Translations under genes and position numbers: made by a program | Notes under the pieces: generated by a model | What the model was told of the DNA's origin: nothing | Database searches by the model: none | What the model saw: the letters and a program-made list of their open reading frames with translations, nothing else | Shown here: piece by piece, positions 1 through 17,703 of the stretch | Layout: every line of letters begins with the position of its first letter | Position numbering within the stretch: position 1 is the first letter of the stretch | NCBI GenBank assembly: GCA_040752895.1 | Contig: JBFMHN010000001.1 | Coordinates: forward strand, 88,286 to 152,285 | Direction of reading: 5' to 3' | DNA: 64,000 nt | Origin: Pseudomonadota bacterium | GTDB taxonomy: Bacteria > Pseudomonadota > Alphaproteobacteria > GCA-2746255

Positions 1-104
1 CGAACCTGATCGTGCCGATCGCCATGGACGAAGGTCTGCGTTTCGCCATCCGCGAAGGCGGCCACACCGTCGGTGCCGGTGTTGTCACCAAGATCCTAGA
101 ATAG
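1..104 (+). CDS. tuf: Elongation factor Tu, 3' end only (copy A)
   Basis: Last 34 codons of an EF-Tu gene cut by the window edge. The translated end ([11 protein letters not shown]... to VVTKILE) is the C-terminal beta-barrel (domain III) of EF-Tu. The 104 bases are identical to the end of the complete tuf gene at 15385-16575, and identity continues 23 bases past the stop codon. Its place before tRNA-Trp, secE and nusG matches the tufB locus of many proteobacteria. EF-Tu delivers aminoacyl-tRNA to the ribosome. Everything upstream of the last 34 codons lies outside the window. Confidence 0.97.
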   Translation, partial: NLIVPIAMDEGLRFAIREGGHTVGAGVVTKILE

Positions 105-127
105 AAAGAAAAACGCTTGGGCGGGGC
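1..127 (+). repeat. Direct repeat unit, tuf copy A 3' end plus 23 bp flank
   Basis: Positions 1-127 match 16472-16598 without a visible difference, covering the end of tuf and 23 bases of downstream spacer. The match breaks at position 128 (g here, c at 16599). This is the visible part of a long direct repeat made by the two tuf genes; its left limit lies outside the window. Confidence 0.95.
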
Positions 128-264
128 GAGCGCGGGCAGGCGCATCAAGCAAAGGGTAACGGCGCTGGCGGAAAGCTGGCGGAAGCGGCTTCGCTCCGTC
201 GGCGTGATCCGGCATTTCGGGAAAAGACCGGCGGCGATTTCGGAGAACGAGTTTGGCGGCATTT

Positions 265-340
265 AGGAGTGTAGCTCAATTGGTAGAGCACCGGTCTCCA
301 AAACCGGGGGTTGGGGGTTCGAGTCCCTCCACTCCTGCCA
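265..340 (+). tRNA. trpT: tRNA-Trp (anticodon CCA)
   Basis: A 76-nt cloverleaf with CCA encoded. The acceptor stem AGGAGTG (265-271) pairs with CACTCCT (330-336), followed by discriminator G337 and CCA 338-340. The anticodon stem CCGGT (291-295) pairs with ACCGG (303-307) around loop CTCCAAA, giving anticodon CCA at 298-300. The T arm carries GGTTCGAGTCC-type sequence. Its position between tuf and secE is the classic proteobacterial arrangement. Confidence 0.98.
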
Positions 341-390
341 CCCGGTTGCGCGCGGTTGCCGCAGACGCAAGGGAACTGGTGTAGCAACTG

Positions 391-585
391 ATGGCGACGA
401 ATCCGGCTCAATTCATCCGACAGGTCCGTCAGGAGATTGCAAAAGTCACCTGGCCATCGCGAAAGGAAACGGGCATTTCGACAGCCATGGTGTTCGTGAT
501 GGTATTTCTTGCGGCGATTTTTTTCTTTGTGGTGGATCAGCTTTTGGCTTTGGGCGTGCGTTTGATTTTTGGATTTGGGGGCTAA
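391..585 (+). CDS. secE: Preprotein translocase subunit SecE
   Basis: 64-residue short-form SecE, a small subunit of the SecYEG translocon in the inner membrane that stabilises SecY. The N-terminal amphipathic part (residues 1-25) contains the conserved [12 protein letters not shown] segment that lies on SecY. One hydrophobic membrane helix follows at about residues 30-58. The length is normal for alphaproteobacteria, which lack the two extra helices of the E. coli protein. It sits 50 bases after tRNA-Trp and 2 bases before nusG, so it is very likely co-transcribed with it. Confidence 0.96.
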   Translation: MATNPAQFIRQVRQEIAKVTWPSRKETGISTAMVFVMVFLAAIFFFVVDQLLALGVRLIFGFGG

Positions 586-587
586 CG

Positions 588-1118
588 ATGACGGCCCACT
601 GGTACGTCGTGCACGTCTATTCCGGTTTTGAACGCAAGGTCGCGCAGTCCATTCGCGAGCAGGCAAAACTGAAGGATATGGAAGACGTTATCGAGGAAGT
701 CCTAGTGCCGACGGAGGAAGTCGTCGAGCTGCGAAAAGGCACAAAGGTGAGTGCCGAACGCAAATTCTTTCCCGGCTACGTCCTCGTCAAAATGGGGATG
801 ACCAACGAAACTTGGCACCTCGTTAAAAACACGCCCAAGGTGACCGGGTTTCTGGGCACGAAAGGGACGCCGGCACCTTTGAGCGAAGAAGAGGTGAACC
901 GGATCCTGCACCAGGTGAAGGAAGGGGTCGAGCGGCCAAAGCCTTCCGTGACATTCGAGGTGGGCGAAGAAGTGCGTGTTTCCGACGGTCCTTTCACTTC
1001 CTTCAGCGGGTTGGTGGAAGAGGTCGATGAAGAAAAAGCCCGGATCAAGGTCGCGGTATCGATCTTCGGGCGGGCGACGCCGGTTGAGTTGGAGTATTCA
1101 CAGGTCGAAAAAGTTTGA
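588..1118 (+). CDS. nusG: Transcription termination/antitermination factor NusG
   Basis: 176-residue NusG, which binds the RNA polymerase clamp, suppresses pausing and links polymerase to Rho or to ribosomal protein S10. The N-terminal NGN domain (about 1-115) starts with the typical [12 protein letters not shown] and contains [11 protein letters not shown]. The C-terminal KOW domain (about 122-176) is [14 protein letters not shown]..., ending in VEKV. Length and order are standard. It follows secE by 2 bases and precedes rplK by 87 bases. Confidence 0.98.
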   Translation: MTAHWYVVHVYSGFERKVAQSIREQAKLKDMEDVIEEVLVPTEEVVELRKGTKVSAERKFFPGYVLVKMGMTNETWHLVKNTPKVTGFLGTKGTPAPLSEEEVNRILHQVKEGVERPKPSVTFEVGEEVRVSDGPFTSFSGLVEEVDEEKARIKVAVSIFGRATPVELEYSQVEKV

Positions 1119-1137
1119 TGCGATTGAATCGCGTCAA
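1115..1137 (+). other. Hairpin over the nusG stop codon
   Basis: TTGATGCGA (1115-1123) pairs with TCGCGTCAA (1129-1137) with one G-U wobble, giving a 9-bp stem and a 5-base loop that spans the nusG stop. No T-run follows, so this is not a typical intrinsic terminator. It could be a processing or pausing element, or part of the rplK-rplA mRNA leader on which ribosomal protein L1 acts in other bacteria. Function is inference. Confidence 0.4.
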
Positions 1138-1205
1138 AAGCGTTCGGCCGATTGCGCGGGAGGCCAGCCATGGTCGCACCGCACCCTTGGAGATCGAGGT
1201 CATAA

Positions 1206-1634
1206 ATGGCAAAGAAGATTAGCGGATATATCAAGCTGCAAATTCCAGCCGGGAAGGCGAATCCTTCGCCCCCGATCGGGCCCGCTCTTGGCCAGCGCGG
1301 CGTCAACATCATGGAATTCTGCAAGGCCTTTAATGCAGGAACGCAAAACGTTGAGCCGGGTATGCCGATTCCGACGGTCATTACGGTCTATGCCGACCGC
1401 AGTTTTTCTTTCGTCACGAAGACGCCGCCGGCGAGCTATTTCCTAAAACGGGCGGCGCAACTCACCAAGGGATCTTCGGAAACCGGCCGCGTTGTAGCCG
1501 GCTCGGTAACGATGGCTCAGGTGCGTGAGATTGCCGCGAAGAAGATGCAGGATCTGAACGCGAACGACATCGAGGCGGCGGCGCGAATGGTGGCTGGTTC
1601 GGCTCGCTCGATGGGGCTTGAGGTGACGGAGTAG
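1206..1634 (+). CDS. rplK: 50S ribosomal protein L11
   Basis: 142-residue L11, which binds 23S rRNA at the GTPase-associated centre with L10/L12 and is needed for RelA activation on stalled ribosomes. The N-terminal domain shows [34 protein letters not shown], with the conserved proline-rich linker segments. The C-terminal RNA-binding domain holds [13 protein letters not shown] and ends in ARSMGLEV. Length is exactly that of the family. Its stop is 3 bases before rplA, so the pair is one transcription and probably translation unit. Confidence 0.98.
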   Translation: MAKKISGYIKLQIPAGKANPSPPIGPALGQRGVNIMEFCKAFNAGTQNVEPGMPIPTVITVYADRSFSFVTKTPPASYFLKRAAQLTKGSSETGRVVAGSVTMAQVREIAAKKMQDLNANDIEAAARMVAGSARSMGLEVTE

Positions 1635-1637
1635 GGG

Positions 1638-2339
1638 ATGTCGGAAAAAAACGGTAAACGAATGCGCAAGGCGCTCGAATCCTTGGATCGCGACGCGGTT
1701 TACGCCATCGCGGAAGCGGTCAAAATAGTCCGTCAGAACGCGACGGCGAAATTCGACGAGACGATCGAGATCGCCTTGAATCTTGGCATTGATCCCCGGC
1801 ATGCGGATCAGATGGTGCGCGGCGTCGTCGAGCTGCCGAACGGCACGGGGCGCTTTGTGCGCGTCGCCGTCTTTGCAAAGGGGGAAAAGGCGAAGGAAGC
1901 CACTTCCGCCGGCGCGGATATCGTTGGCGCCGATGACTTGGCGGAAAAGATTTTGGGTGGCGAGATCAACTTCGATCGCTGTCTTGCGACGCCAGACATG
2001 ATGGCCGTCGTGGGCAAGCTTGGCAAAGTCTTGGGCCCCCGCGGCCTTATGCCCAATCCAAAAGTCGGGACGGTAGCGGAGAACATCGCGGAAGCAGTGC
2101 ATGCGGCAAAATCAGGCCAGGTGGAATTTCGCGCCGAAAAAAACGGGCTTGTCCATGCCGGTATCGGCAAGGCAAGCTTTTCCGAGGAAGCCTTGCTGCA
2201 GAACGTGAAGGCTTTTTTTGATGCGATTATGCGCGCGAAACCAAGCGGCGCAAAAAGTCACTACGTAAAGAAAGTTACCTTAACTTCGACGATGGGGCCG
2301 GGGATCCGGCTCGATATCGCAAGCCTGGGGCAGGGATAA
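1638..2339 (+). CDS. rplA: 50S ribosomal protein L1
   Basis: 233-residue L1, which forms the mobile L1 stalk at the ribosomal E site and in many bacteria represses its own rplK-rplA message. Conserved stretches include the [21 protein letters not shown] region near residues 38-57 and [14 protein letters not shown], the hallmark segment of the second domain. It ends in [15 protein letters not shown], the usual C-terminus. It begins 3 bases after rplK. A 300-base structured spacer follows before rplJ. Confidence 0.98.
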   Translation: MSEKNGKRMRKALESLDRDAVYAIAEAVKIVRQNATAKFDETIEIALNLGIDPRHADQMVRGVVELPNGTGRFVRVAVFAKGEKAKEATSAGADIVGADDLAEKILGGEINFDRCLATPDMMAVVGKLGKVLGPRGLMPNPKVGTVAENIAEAVHAAKSGQVEFRAEKNGLVHAGIGKASFSEEALLQNVKAFFDAIMRAKPSGAKSHYVKKVTLTSTMGPGIRLDIASLGQG

Positions 2340-2639
2340 TGCCAACCGGGCAACGGTGTTCTTCGTATCCGGCAGAGCCGGTGCGACGAATAGAAGGTGC
2401 GGAATTTTCGCACTTTCATGCCTGTCCAAGACTGCAGGTGCCGCCGCGGAGTCCGCGACGGCTTAAGGGGCAACCACCTGCACAGACGGGAGCAAGCCGA
2501 ATTCGAACGTCCATCGCGGGCGTTTTTACGGCTTGAACTTCTGGGACGGGGTAAGCGGATCTGCCGAAATCCGGCGGATTTATAAGTGTGGCGACGGATT
2601 GGCCGGTGGGTCCGTCCGTTCAATATACGGAGGCAAAAG
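2340..2639 (+). promoter_or_regulatory. rplJ mRNA leader with stable stems
   Basis: No gene lies in this 300-base gap. It can fold into several stems: GAAGGTGCG (2393-2401) with CGCACTTTC (2409-2417), and TGCAGGTG (2433-2440) with CACCTGCA (2475-2482), the latter enclosing CGCG (2445-2448) paired with CGCG (2454-2457). In many bacteria the leader of rplJ binds the L10-L12 complex and controls translation of rplJ and rplL. Position, length and structure make that the best explanation, but I cannot place the L10-binding kink-turn with certainty. A promoter for rplJL-rpoBC may also be here; none is obvious. Confidence 0.65.
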
Positions 2640-3155
2640 GTGAACCGATCGGAAAAAGAACAGTTGGTCAGTTCGCTTCACGACGTCTTGATCGAGGCTC
2701 AACTCGTGGTCGTTATGCATCAGAGTGGCATGACGGTCGCCGAGTCCACCGATTTAAGGCGGAAAGCCCGTGAAGTGGGCGCCGGCTTCAAAGTAACGAA
2801 GAACCGGGTCACCCGCATTGCCCTCAAAGGCACGCCCTACGAAACCCTGGATTCGCTCTTTACCGGGCCTACGGCGATTACCTATTCGACCGACCCCGTG
2901 TCGGCCGCGAAGGTGGTTGTCGATTACGCTAAGGCAAACGAGAAAATCACCATTCTTGGCGGTGGGTTCGGAAAGGAAGTGCTCGACGAAGGCGGCATCA
3001 AGGCTTTGGCTGTGTTGCCGTCCCTCGACGAATTGCACGCCAAGCTCGTCTACCTGTTGCAAGCACCGGCCACGCGCGTTGTGGGCGTCTTGCAAGCACC
3101 GGCGGGTCAACTGGCGCGAGTCATGGGGGCTTACGGGGCCAAGGATGCGGCCTAG
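2640..3155 (+). CDS. rplJ: 50S ribosomal protein L10
   Basis: 171-residue L10, the base of the stalk that carries L7/L12 dimers and recruits translation GTPases. I place the start at GTG 2640 because GGAGG at 2629-2633 sits six bases upstream and the protein then begins MNRSEKEQLV like its homologues; an in-frame ATG at 2586 would add 18 unrelated residues inside the leader. The N-terminal RNA-binding domain shows GFKVTKNRVTRIAL. The C-terminal helix that binds L12 is residues about 135-171. rplL follows after 42 bases. Confidence 0.96.
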   Translation: MNRSEKEQLVSSLHDVLIEAQLVVVMHQSGMTVAESTDLRRKAREVGAGFKVTKNRVTRIALKGTPYETLDSLFTGPTAITYSTDPVSAAKVVVDYAKANEKITILGGGFGKEVLDEGGIKALAVLPSLDELHAKLVYLLQAPATRVVGVLQAPAGQLARVMGAYGAKDAA

Positions 3156-3197
3156 ATCTACCGAGAAAACCAGAGTTCAAGCCGAGGAGAGATTGAA

Positions 3198-3575
3198 ATG
3201 ACGGATTTGGTAAAAATCGTTGAGGACCTCTCGAAGTTGACCGTCCTCGAAGCAGCGGAGCTGAGTAAGCTTCTCGAAGAAAAATGGGGTGTTTCCGCGG
3301 CAGCGCCTGTTGCGATCGCGGCGCCCGCCGCAGCCGTGGCGGCTGGCGCGGATGCCGTGGAGAAGGAAGAGTTCAGCGTCATTCTTGCCGTTGTCGGCGA
3401 CAAGAAGATCAACGTCATCAAGGAGGTCCGCACGATTACGGGCCTTGGCCTCAAGGAGGCGAAGGACCTCGTGGAATCGGCGCCGAAACCTGTGAAAGAG
3501 GGCGTCAAAAAAGAAGAGGCCGAAGCGATCAAGAAGAAACTCGAAGAAGCGGGCGCGAAAGTTGAACTTAAGTAG
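3198..3575 (+). CDS. rplL: 50S ribosomal protein L7/L12
   Basis: 125-residue L7/L12, present in several copies on the stalk, where it stimulates EF-Tu and EF-G. Order: N-terminal dimerisation helices (about 1-32), a flexible Ala/Val/Pro-rich hinge (about 33-53), and a C-terminal factor-binding domain with [20 protein letters not shown] followed by [13 protein letters not shown]. Length is normal. A Shine-Dalgarno-like GAGGAGAG lies just upstream (3184-3191). The gene is followed by a 206-base spacer with alternative hairpins before rpoB. Confidence 0.98.
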   Translation: MTDLVKIVEDLSKLTVLEAAELSKLLEEKWGVSAAAPVAIAAPAAAVAAGADAVEKEEFSVILAVVGDKKINVIKEVRTITGLGLKEAKDLVESAPKPVKEGVKKEEAEAIKKKLEEAGAKVELK

Positions 3576-3655
3576 CAATGGCCGCATCGGCCGAAGATTG
3601 ACGGAGACGGGGCGTTCGGCGTTTGCCCCGTTCTTCTACCGTTACCAGGTGGCGG

Positions 3656-3695
3656 CCCGGCACGGCGATTAGCCGTACCGGGAACGTGCCTTTTT
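3656..3695 (+). terminator. Putative attenuator between rplL and rpoB
   Basis: Two mutually exclusive structures can be drawn. Stem A pairs 3656-3666 with 3672-3682 (11 bp, one mismatch). Stem B pairs GGCACG (3659-3664) with CGTGCC (3685-3690) and is followed at once by TTTTT (3691-3695), the layout of an intrinsic terminator. An upstream stem ACGGGGC (3607-3613) with GCCCCGT (3625-3631) adds structure. Enteric bacteria attenuate transcription in this same gap, which sets the lower rpoBC output relative to rplJL. Here the role is inferred from position and pairing only. Confidence 0.5.
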
Positions 3696-3781
3696 GTCAC
3701 GACGCCGACCATGCTGGCCGGCTTGTGTATCTGGGGGGATTGGCTCTTCCCGGAGACTTAAGAAGGGTTTGAGAGGAAAGT

Positions 3782-7936
<4,155 letters not shown>

Positions 7937-7959
7937 TTGATCGACAGAGATTCGATTGA

Positions 7960-12135
<4,176 letters not shown>

Positions 12136-12194
12136 GGGCGATCGTCCGTCCGTTCGCAAGACGGCAAAAAACGGCGGAAAATTACGGATTTTTC

Positions 12195-12224
12195 TTGACG
12201 CAAGAAGGGGGGCGCTCCTAAACT
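12195..12224 (+). promoter_or_regulatory. Candidate promoter for the str operon
   Basis: TTGACG (12195-12200) and TAAACT (12219-12224) are spaced by 18 bases, with the first close to the sigma-70 -35 consensus and the second a 4/6 match at -10. It lies in the 278-base gap between rpoC and rpsL, where the str operon would need its promoter. The -10 overlaps the terminator hairpin candidate at 12210-12236, so one of the two readings may be wrong. Confidence 0.4.
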
Positions 12225-12236
12225 GCGCCCTCTTTT
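12210..12236 (+). terminator. Candidate intrinsic terminator after rpoC
   Basis: GGGCGC (12210-12215) pairs with GCGCCC (12225-12230) around a 9-base loop and is followed by TCTTTT (12231-12236). It is 75 bases after the rpoC stop codon, a sensible place to end the rpoBC transcript. The stem is short (6 bp) but all GC. Confidence 0.5.
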
Positions 12237-12242
12237 GCGGCT

Positions 12243-12362
12243 GGTGGTAGGGGACCACCCTAGACGCAGCCGTGCGTTGATTATGGAATAACTAGCTTAA
12301 GCCGTCCGGGTCGGCGAAAAGAACCCGGAAAGAACAAGCGCCACGTCGTGTTGCGCTTGTTC
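12243..12362 (+). promoter_or_regulatory. Structured leader of rpsL (three hairpins)
   Basis: Three perfect stems follow one another upstream of rpsL: GGTGGT (12243-12248) with ACCACC (12254-12259), CCGGGT (12306-12311) with ACCCGG (12323-12328), and GAACAAGCGC (12332-12341) with GCGCTTGTTC (12353-12362), the last a 10-bp stem with an 11-base loop ending 51 bases before the start codon. No T-run follows, so an mRNA regulatory role is more likely than termination. In E. coli the str message is controlled by S7 in the rpsL-rpsG gap; whether this leader binds S7 or another protein is unknown. Confidence 0.5.
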
Positions 12363-12413
12363 GAAAAGTTCTTTGCGCGCATACGGCGGCGCCAGACGAG
12401 GAAATTTTGACGG

Positions 12414-12785
12414 ATGCCAACGGTTAATCAATTGGTTCGCAAGCCCCGCGCAAGTGCGGTCGTGCGTAACAAGGTGCCGGCGTTGCAAGCGTGCCCCCAG
12501 AAGCGGGGCGTGTGCACGCGCGTTTATACGACGACCCCGAAGAAACCGAATTCCGCTCTCCGCAAGGTGGCCCGTGTGCGCCTCACGAACGGTTTTGAGG
12601 TCACGACCTATATTCCGGGCGAAGGCCATAACCTTCAGGAGCATTCCGTTATTCTTTTGCGCGGGGGCCGCGTGAAAGACTTGCCGGGTGTTCGTTACCA
12701 CATCATACGCGGCACGTTGGACACCCAAGGGGTGACGGATCGCCGCCAACGCCGCTCGAAGTACGGCGCCAAGCGTCCAAAGTAA
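12414..12785 (+). CDS. rpsL: 30S ribosomal protein S12
   Basis: 123-residue S12, which lies at the decoding centre and controls translational accuracy. Begins [12 protein letters not shown] and contains [17 protein letters not shown] with Lys43 and [12 protein letters not shown] with Lys88, both the streptomycin-sensitive residues. Ends in [10 protein letters not shown] as usual. It is the first gene of the str block rpsL-rpsG-fusA-tuf and follows a strongly structured 5' leader. rpsG starts 19 bases later. Confidence 0.98.
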   Translation: MPTVNQLVRKPRASAVVRNKVPALQACPQKRGVCTRVYTTTPKKPNSALRKVARVRLTNGFEVTTYIPGEGHNLQEHSVILLRGGRVKDLPGVRYHIIRGTLDTQGVTDRRQRRSKYGAKRPK

Positions 12786-12804
12786 GAAAGAGTAAGAGGA
12801 AGTC

Positions 12805-13275
12805 ATGTCCCGCCGTCATGCCGCAGAACGACGCGAGGTTTTACCGGACGCAAAGTATGGCGATCCGATTGCGATGAAATTCATCAATGCCCTTATGTAT
12901 TCTGGCAAGAAGTCTATCGCCGAGGCGACCGTTTATGGGGCGCTCGATCAGATTGCTGAACGCAGCGGCAAAGATCCCCTGAAAACGTTCCATGAAGCTC
13001 TCGACAAAGTGAAACCGGCGATCGAGGTGCGTTCCCGACGGGTTGGTGGCGCCACCTATCAGGTGCCGGTCGAGGTGCGGGCGGACCGTCGCCAAGCTCT
13101 CGCGATTCGCTGGCTGATTGACGCCAGCCGCAAGCGCAGCGAGTCAACGATGGTTGAGCGGCTTTCGAGGGAAATCCAGGAAGCGGCCGAAAATCGCGGC
13201 AACGCCGTCCGCAAACGTGAAGATGTGCATCGCATGGCTGAAGCCAACAAGGCCTTCGCACATTATCGCTGGTAA
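12805..13275 (+). CDS. rpsG: 30S ribosomal protein S7
   Basis: 156-residue S7, a primary 16S rRNA-binding protein that organises the 3' major domain of the small subunit and often acts as repressor of the str operon. Conserved segments include [43 protein letters not shown] and [10 protein letters not shown] at the C-terminus. Length matches the family (156). Start ATG 12805 is preceded by AGAGGAAG. fusA follows after 24 bases. Confidence 0.98.
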   Translation: MSRRHAAERREVLPDAKYGDPIAMKFINALMYSGKKSIAEATVYGALDQIAERSGKDPLKTFHEALDKVKPAIEVRSRRVGGATYQVPVEVRADRRQALAIRWLIDASRKRSESTMVERLSREIQEAAENRGNAVRKREDVHRMAEANKAFAHYRW

Positions 13276-13299
13276 CGCGCGTTTCTAGGTATTTTTCAA

Positions 13300-15375
13300 A
13301 TGGCCCGCAAGACCCCTCTCGAACAGTATCGCAACATCGGCATCATGGCTCACATCGATGCCGGAAAGACGACGACGACCGAGCGCATTCTCTACTACAC
13401 GGGCCGTTCCTATAAGATTGGCGAGGTCCATGAAGGCACGGCAATCATGGATTGGATGGAACAGGAACAGGAGCGCGGCATTACCATCACGTCGGCGGCC
13501 ACCACCTGTTTCTGGAAGGACCACCGCATCAACGTCATCGATACGCCTGGCCATGTGGACTTCACGATCGAAGTGGAAAGAAGTCTGCGTGTTCTGGATG
13601 GCGCAATCGCCGTTTTTGACAGCGTTGCCGGGGTTGAGCCTCAGTCCGAAACGGTCTGGCGGCAGGCCGATAAATACAAGGTTCCTCGCATTTGTTTCGT
13701 GAATAAGATGGATCGTATCGGCGCCGACTTCTTCCGTTGCGTTGAAATGATCGAGGACCGTCTTGGCGCCACCCCCTTGGTGACGCAATTGCCGCTCGGT
13801 ATGGAGGCGGATTACAAGGGCGTTGTCGATCTTTTGAAGATGAAGACAATTCGCTGGAAGGAAGAAACCCTCGGTGCCGAGTTCGTCGAGGAAGACATTC
13901 CCGCCAGCCTCGTCGAACAGGCGAAAAAGTATCGCGCGAAGCTGATCGAAACCGCCGTTGAGCAGGACGACGCCGCCCTCGAAGCTTACCTTGATGGAAC
14001 CGAGCCTGATTTTGAAACGCTGAAGCGCTGCATTCGCAAGGGGACTATTGGGCTTGTCTTCGTGCCGGTGCTGAACGGATCTGCCTTCAAGAACAAGGGC
14101 GTGCAGCTCCTGCTGGATGGGGTGATTGATTACCTCCCGGCTCCGACGGAGGTCGTGGCGATCAAAGGCCACAAGATGAACAGCGATGAACTGGTTGAAC
14201 GCCACAGCGCGGATACCGAGCCTTTTTCCGCCCTTGCCTTCAAGATCATGTCCGACCCCTATGTCGGAACGCTCACCTATATCCGCATCTACTCCGGCGT
14301 TCTCGAAAGCAGTTCCCAAGTTCTCAACACGGTGAAGAACAAAAAGGAACGCATCGGCCGGATGCTGGAGATGCATGCGAACGCACGGGAAGAAATCAAG
14401 GACGCCTGTGCCGGCGACATCGTGGCCCTTGTTGGTCTAAAGGACACGACGACGGGCGACACGCTGAGCGATGCCAGCCATCCGGTCGTGTTGGAACGGA
14501 TGGAATTTCCCGACCCTGTCATCGAAGTGGCGGTTGAGCCGAAAACGAAGGCGGACCAGGAAAAAATGGGGGCGGCCCTCGTTCGTCTGGCCGCCGAGGA
14601 TCCTTCTTTCCGGGTCAGTGGCGACGAGGAGAGCGGCCAGACGATCATCAAGGGAATGGGTGAACTTCACCTGGAAATCATTGTTGATCGCATGCGGCGC
14701 GAGTTTAAGGTGGATGCGAACGTTGGCGCACCGCAGGTTGCTTACCGTGAGACAATTACGAAGGCGGTGGATACCGACTACACGCACAAGAAACAGACCG
14801 GTGGCGCCGGACAATTTGCCCGTGTGAAAATTCACTTCGAACCGCTTGAGCCGGGTGCGGGATTCCAGTTCGAAAACGCCATCATCGGCGGGTCCGTGCC
14901 CAGGGAATACATTCCGGGCGTCAAGAAGGGGTTGGAATCGGCGTGCCAAGCCGGTGTCATCGCGGGTTATCCCACCATCGATTTTAAAGCAACCTTGACG
15001 GATGGCGCTTACCACGACGTCGATTCCAGCGTGCTTGCTTTCGAAATCGCCGCCCGCGCCGCCTTTCGCGAGGGTGTACGGCGGGCTACCCCGCGTTTGC
15101 TCGAGCCCGTCATGCGAGTTGAGGTCGTCACACCCGAGGAATACATGGGCGATGTCATTGGTGACCTGAATAGCCGACGCGGGCAGGTTTCCGGAATGGA
15201 CGCACGTGGCAACGCGCGCGTGATTACGGCGACCGTGCCTCTCGCAAACATGTTTGGTTATGTGAACTCGTTGCGCTCGATGACGCAGGGTCGCGCTCAG
15301 TACACGATGCATTTCGATCACTATGCACAAGTTCCGCAAACCATCTCGGACGAGATCCGAGCAAAGACGGCTTAG
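13300..15375 (+). CDS. fusA: Elongation factor G
   Basis: 691-residue EF-G, the GTPase that drives ribosomal translocation and, with RRF, ribosome recycling. G domain: P-loop AHIDAGKTT (about residues 17-25), switch [10 protein letters not shown], and NKMDRIGAD for guanine specificity. Domains III-V follow, with the domain IV segment [14 protein letters not shown] and domain [24 protein letters not shown]. Length is normal. It stands between rpsG and tuf, the universal str order. tuf starts 9 bases after its stop. Confidence 0.98.
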   Translation: MARKTPLEQYRNIGIMAHIDAGKTTTTERILYYTGRSYKIGEVHEGTAIMDWMEQEQERGITITSAATTCFWKDHRINVIDTPGHVDFTIEVERSLRVLDGAIAVFDSVAGVEPQSETVWRQADKYKVPRICFVNKMDRIGADFFRCVEMIEDRLGATPLVTQLPLGMEADYKGVVDLLKMKTIRWKEETLGAEFVEEDIPASLVEQAKKYRAKLIETAVEQDDAALEAYLDGTEPDFETLKRCIRKGTIGLVFVPVLNGSAFKNKGVQLLLDGVIDYLPAPTEVVAIKGHKMNSDELVERHSADTEPFSALAFKIMSDPYVGTLTYIRIYSGVLESSSQVLNTVKNKKERIGRMLEMHANAREEIKDACAGDIVALVGLKDTTTGDTLSDASHPVVLERMEFPDPVIEVAVEPKTKADQEKMGAALVRLAAEDPSFRVSGDEESGQTIIKGMGELHLEIIVDRMRREFKVDANVGAPQVAYRETITKAVDTDYTHKKQTGGAGQFARVKIHFEPLEPGAGFQFENAIIGGSVPREYIPGVKKGLESACQAGVIAGYPTIDFKATLTDGAYHDVDSSVLAFEIAARAAFREGVRRATPRLLEPVMRVEVVTPEEYMGDVIGDLNSRRGQVSGMDARGNARVITATVPLANMFGYVNSLRSMTQGRAQYTMHFDHYAQVPQTISDEIRAKTA

Positions 15376-15384
15376 GGGGAGGCA

Positions 15385-16575
<1,191 letters not shown>

Positions 16576-16632
16576 AAAGAAAAACGCTTGGGCGGGGCCT
16601 TTTGTGGCGCCGCGGGCACAGGGAAAACGGCC

Positions 16633-16941
16633 ATGGATAGTCAAAACATACGGATCAGCTTGAAGGCGTACGATCACCGGCTGCTGGACCAGTCGACGAG
16701 TGAGATCGTCAGCACGGCGCGGCGAACCGGTGCAAGCATTCGTGGTCCGATCCCATTGCCGACGAAGATTGAAAAGTTTACGGTGCTGCGTTCGCCGCAT
16801 GTGGATAAGAAGTCACGCGAGCAATTCGAAATACGAACACACAAGCGGATTCTGGATATCGTCGAACCGACGACACAAACGGTGGATGCGCTCATGAAGC
16901 TCGATCTGCCGGCGGGTATCGATGTCGAGATCAAGTTATAG
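16633..16941 (+). CDS. rpsJ: 30S ribosomal protein S10
   Basis: 102-residue S10, a small-subunit head protein that also binds NusB and NusG in antitermination and transcription-translation coupling. I start at ATG 16633 because the protein then begins [20 protein letters not shown] as in relatives; an upstream ATG at 16588 would add 15 residues without homology. [21 protein letters not shown] is the conserved loop region. First gene of the S10 block, 57 bases after tuf and 8 before rplC. Confidence 0.97.
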   Translation: MDSQNIRISLKAYDHRLLDQSTSEIVSTARRTGASIRGPIPLPTKIEKFTVLRSPHVDKKSREQFEIRTHKRILDIVEPTTQTVDALMKLDLPAGIDVEIKL

Positions 16942-16949
16942 GAAAAGCG

Positions 16950-17696
16950 ATGATGCGAACCGGCCTTCTTGCGCAAAAGCTTGGCATGACCCGTCTTCTG
17001 ACGGAGGGCGGCGACCACGTGCCCGTTACCGTATTGTGGGTGGACGGCTGTGAGGTCGTGGCGACGAAAACGCAGGAGAGGGATGGCTACACGGCGGTGC
17101 AGCTTGGCGTCGGTAAGGCGAAGGTGAAGAACGTATCCAAGCCTCTTCTTGGCCATTACGCGAAGGCAAAGATTGCGCCAAAACGCAGACTGGCCGAATG
17201 CCGGATTAGCCCGGACGCCGCGCTCGAAATCGGGGCGAAGATTCGGGCCGATCATTTCATCGCCGGTCAGTATGTTGACGTGGTGGGGACCTCGATCGGA
17301 AAGGGGTTTGCGGGCGCTATGAAACGCCATAACTTCCGTGGGCTTGAAGCCAGCCACGGCGTTTCGGTCTCGCACCGTTCCCATGGTTCGACCGGCAACC
17401 GTCAGGATCCTGGTCGCGTCTTCAAGGGTAAGAAAATGGCCGGTCATTTGGGCCATGCCCGAGTGACCGTTCAGAACCTCGTCGTTGTTTCGACGGATGC
17501 TGACCGCGGCCTCCTCTTCGTCCGTGGCGCTGTGCCGGGTTCGGAAGGCAGTTACGTGATGGTCCGGGATGCCGTGAAGAAACGGTTGCCGAAGGAAGTG
17601 TCGCAAGGGTCGAAGCCGACCGGATCGGATGCTTCGGGGGCAGATCCCGCGGGGGAGACGCCAGCAGGGCAACAGAAAAACGAGCGTAAGGAATAG
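16950..17696 (+). CDS. rplC: 50S ribosomal protein L3
   Basis: 248-residue L3, an early assembly protein that reaches close to the peptidyl transferase centre. The core is clear: [13 protein letters not shown] at the start and the central loop [38 protein letters not shown] with the conserved Gln153-type residue. After the core the protein carries about 30 extra Ser/Gly/Pro/Glu-rich residues (from about 217 to the end) that look disordered. rplD begins 7 bases after its stop. Confidence 0.97.
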   Translation: MMRTGLLAQKLGMTRLLTEGGDHVPVTVLWVDGCEVVATKTQERDGYTAVQLGVGKAKVKNVSKPLLGHYAKAKIAPKRRLAECRISPDAALEIGAKIRADHFIAGQYVDVVGTSIGKGFAGAMKRHNFRGLEASHGVSVSHRSHGSTGNRQDPGRVFKGKKMAGHLGHARVTVQNLVVVSTDADRGLLFVRGAVPGSEGSYVMVRDAVKKRLPKEVSQGSKPTGSDASGADPAGETPAGQQKNERKE

Positions 17697-17703
17697 CGTC
17701 CGC

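Noticed and set aside
2586-2639. ATG 2586 as start of rplJ
   Set aside because: It would place translation inside the structured leader and add 18 residues unlike any L10; GTG 2640 has a strong ribosome binding site.
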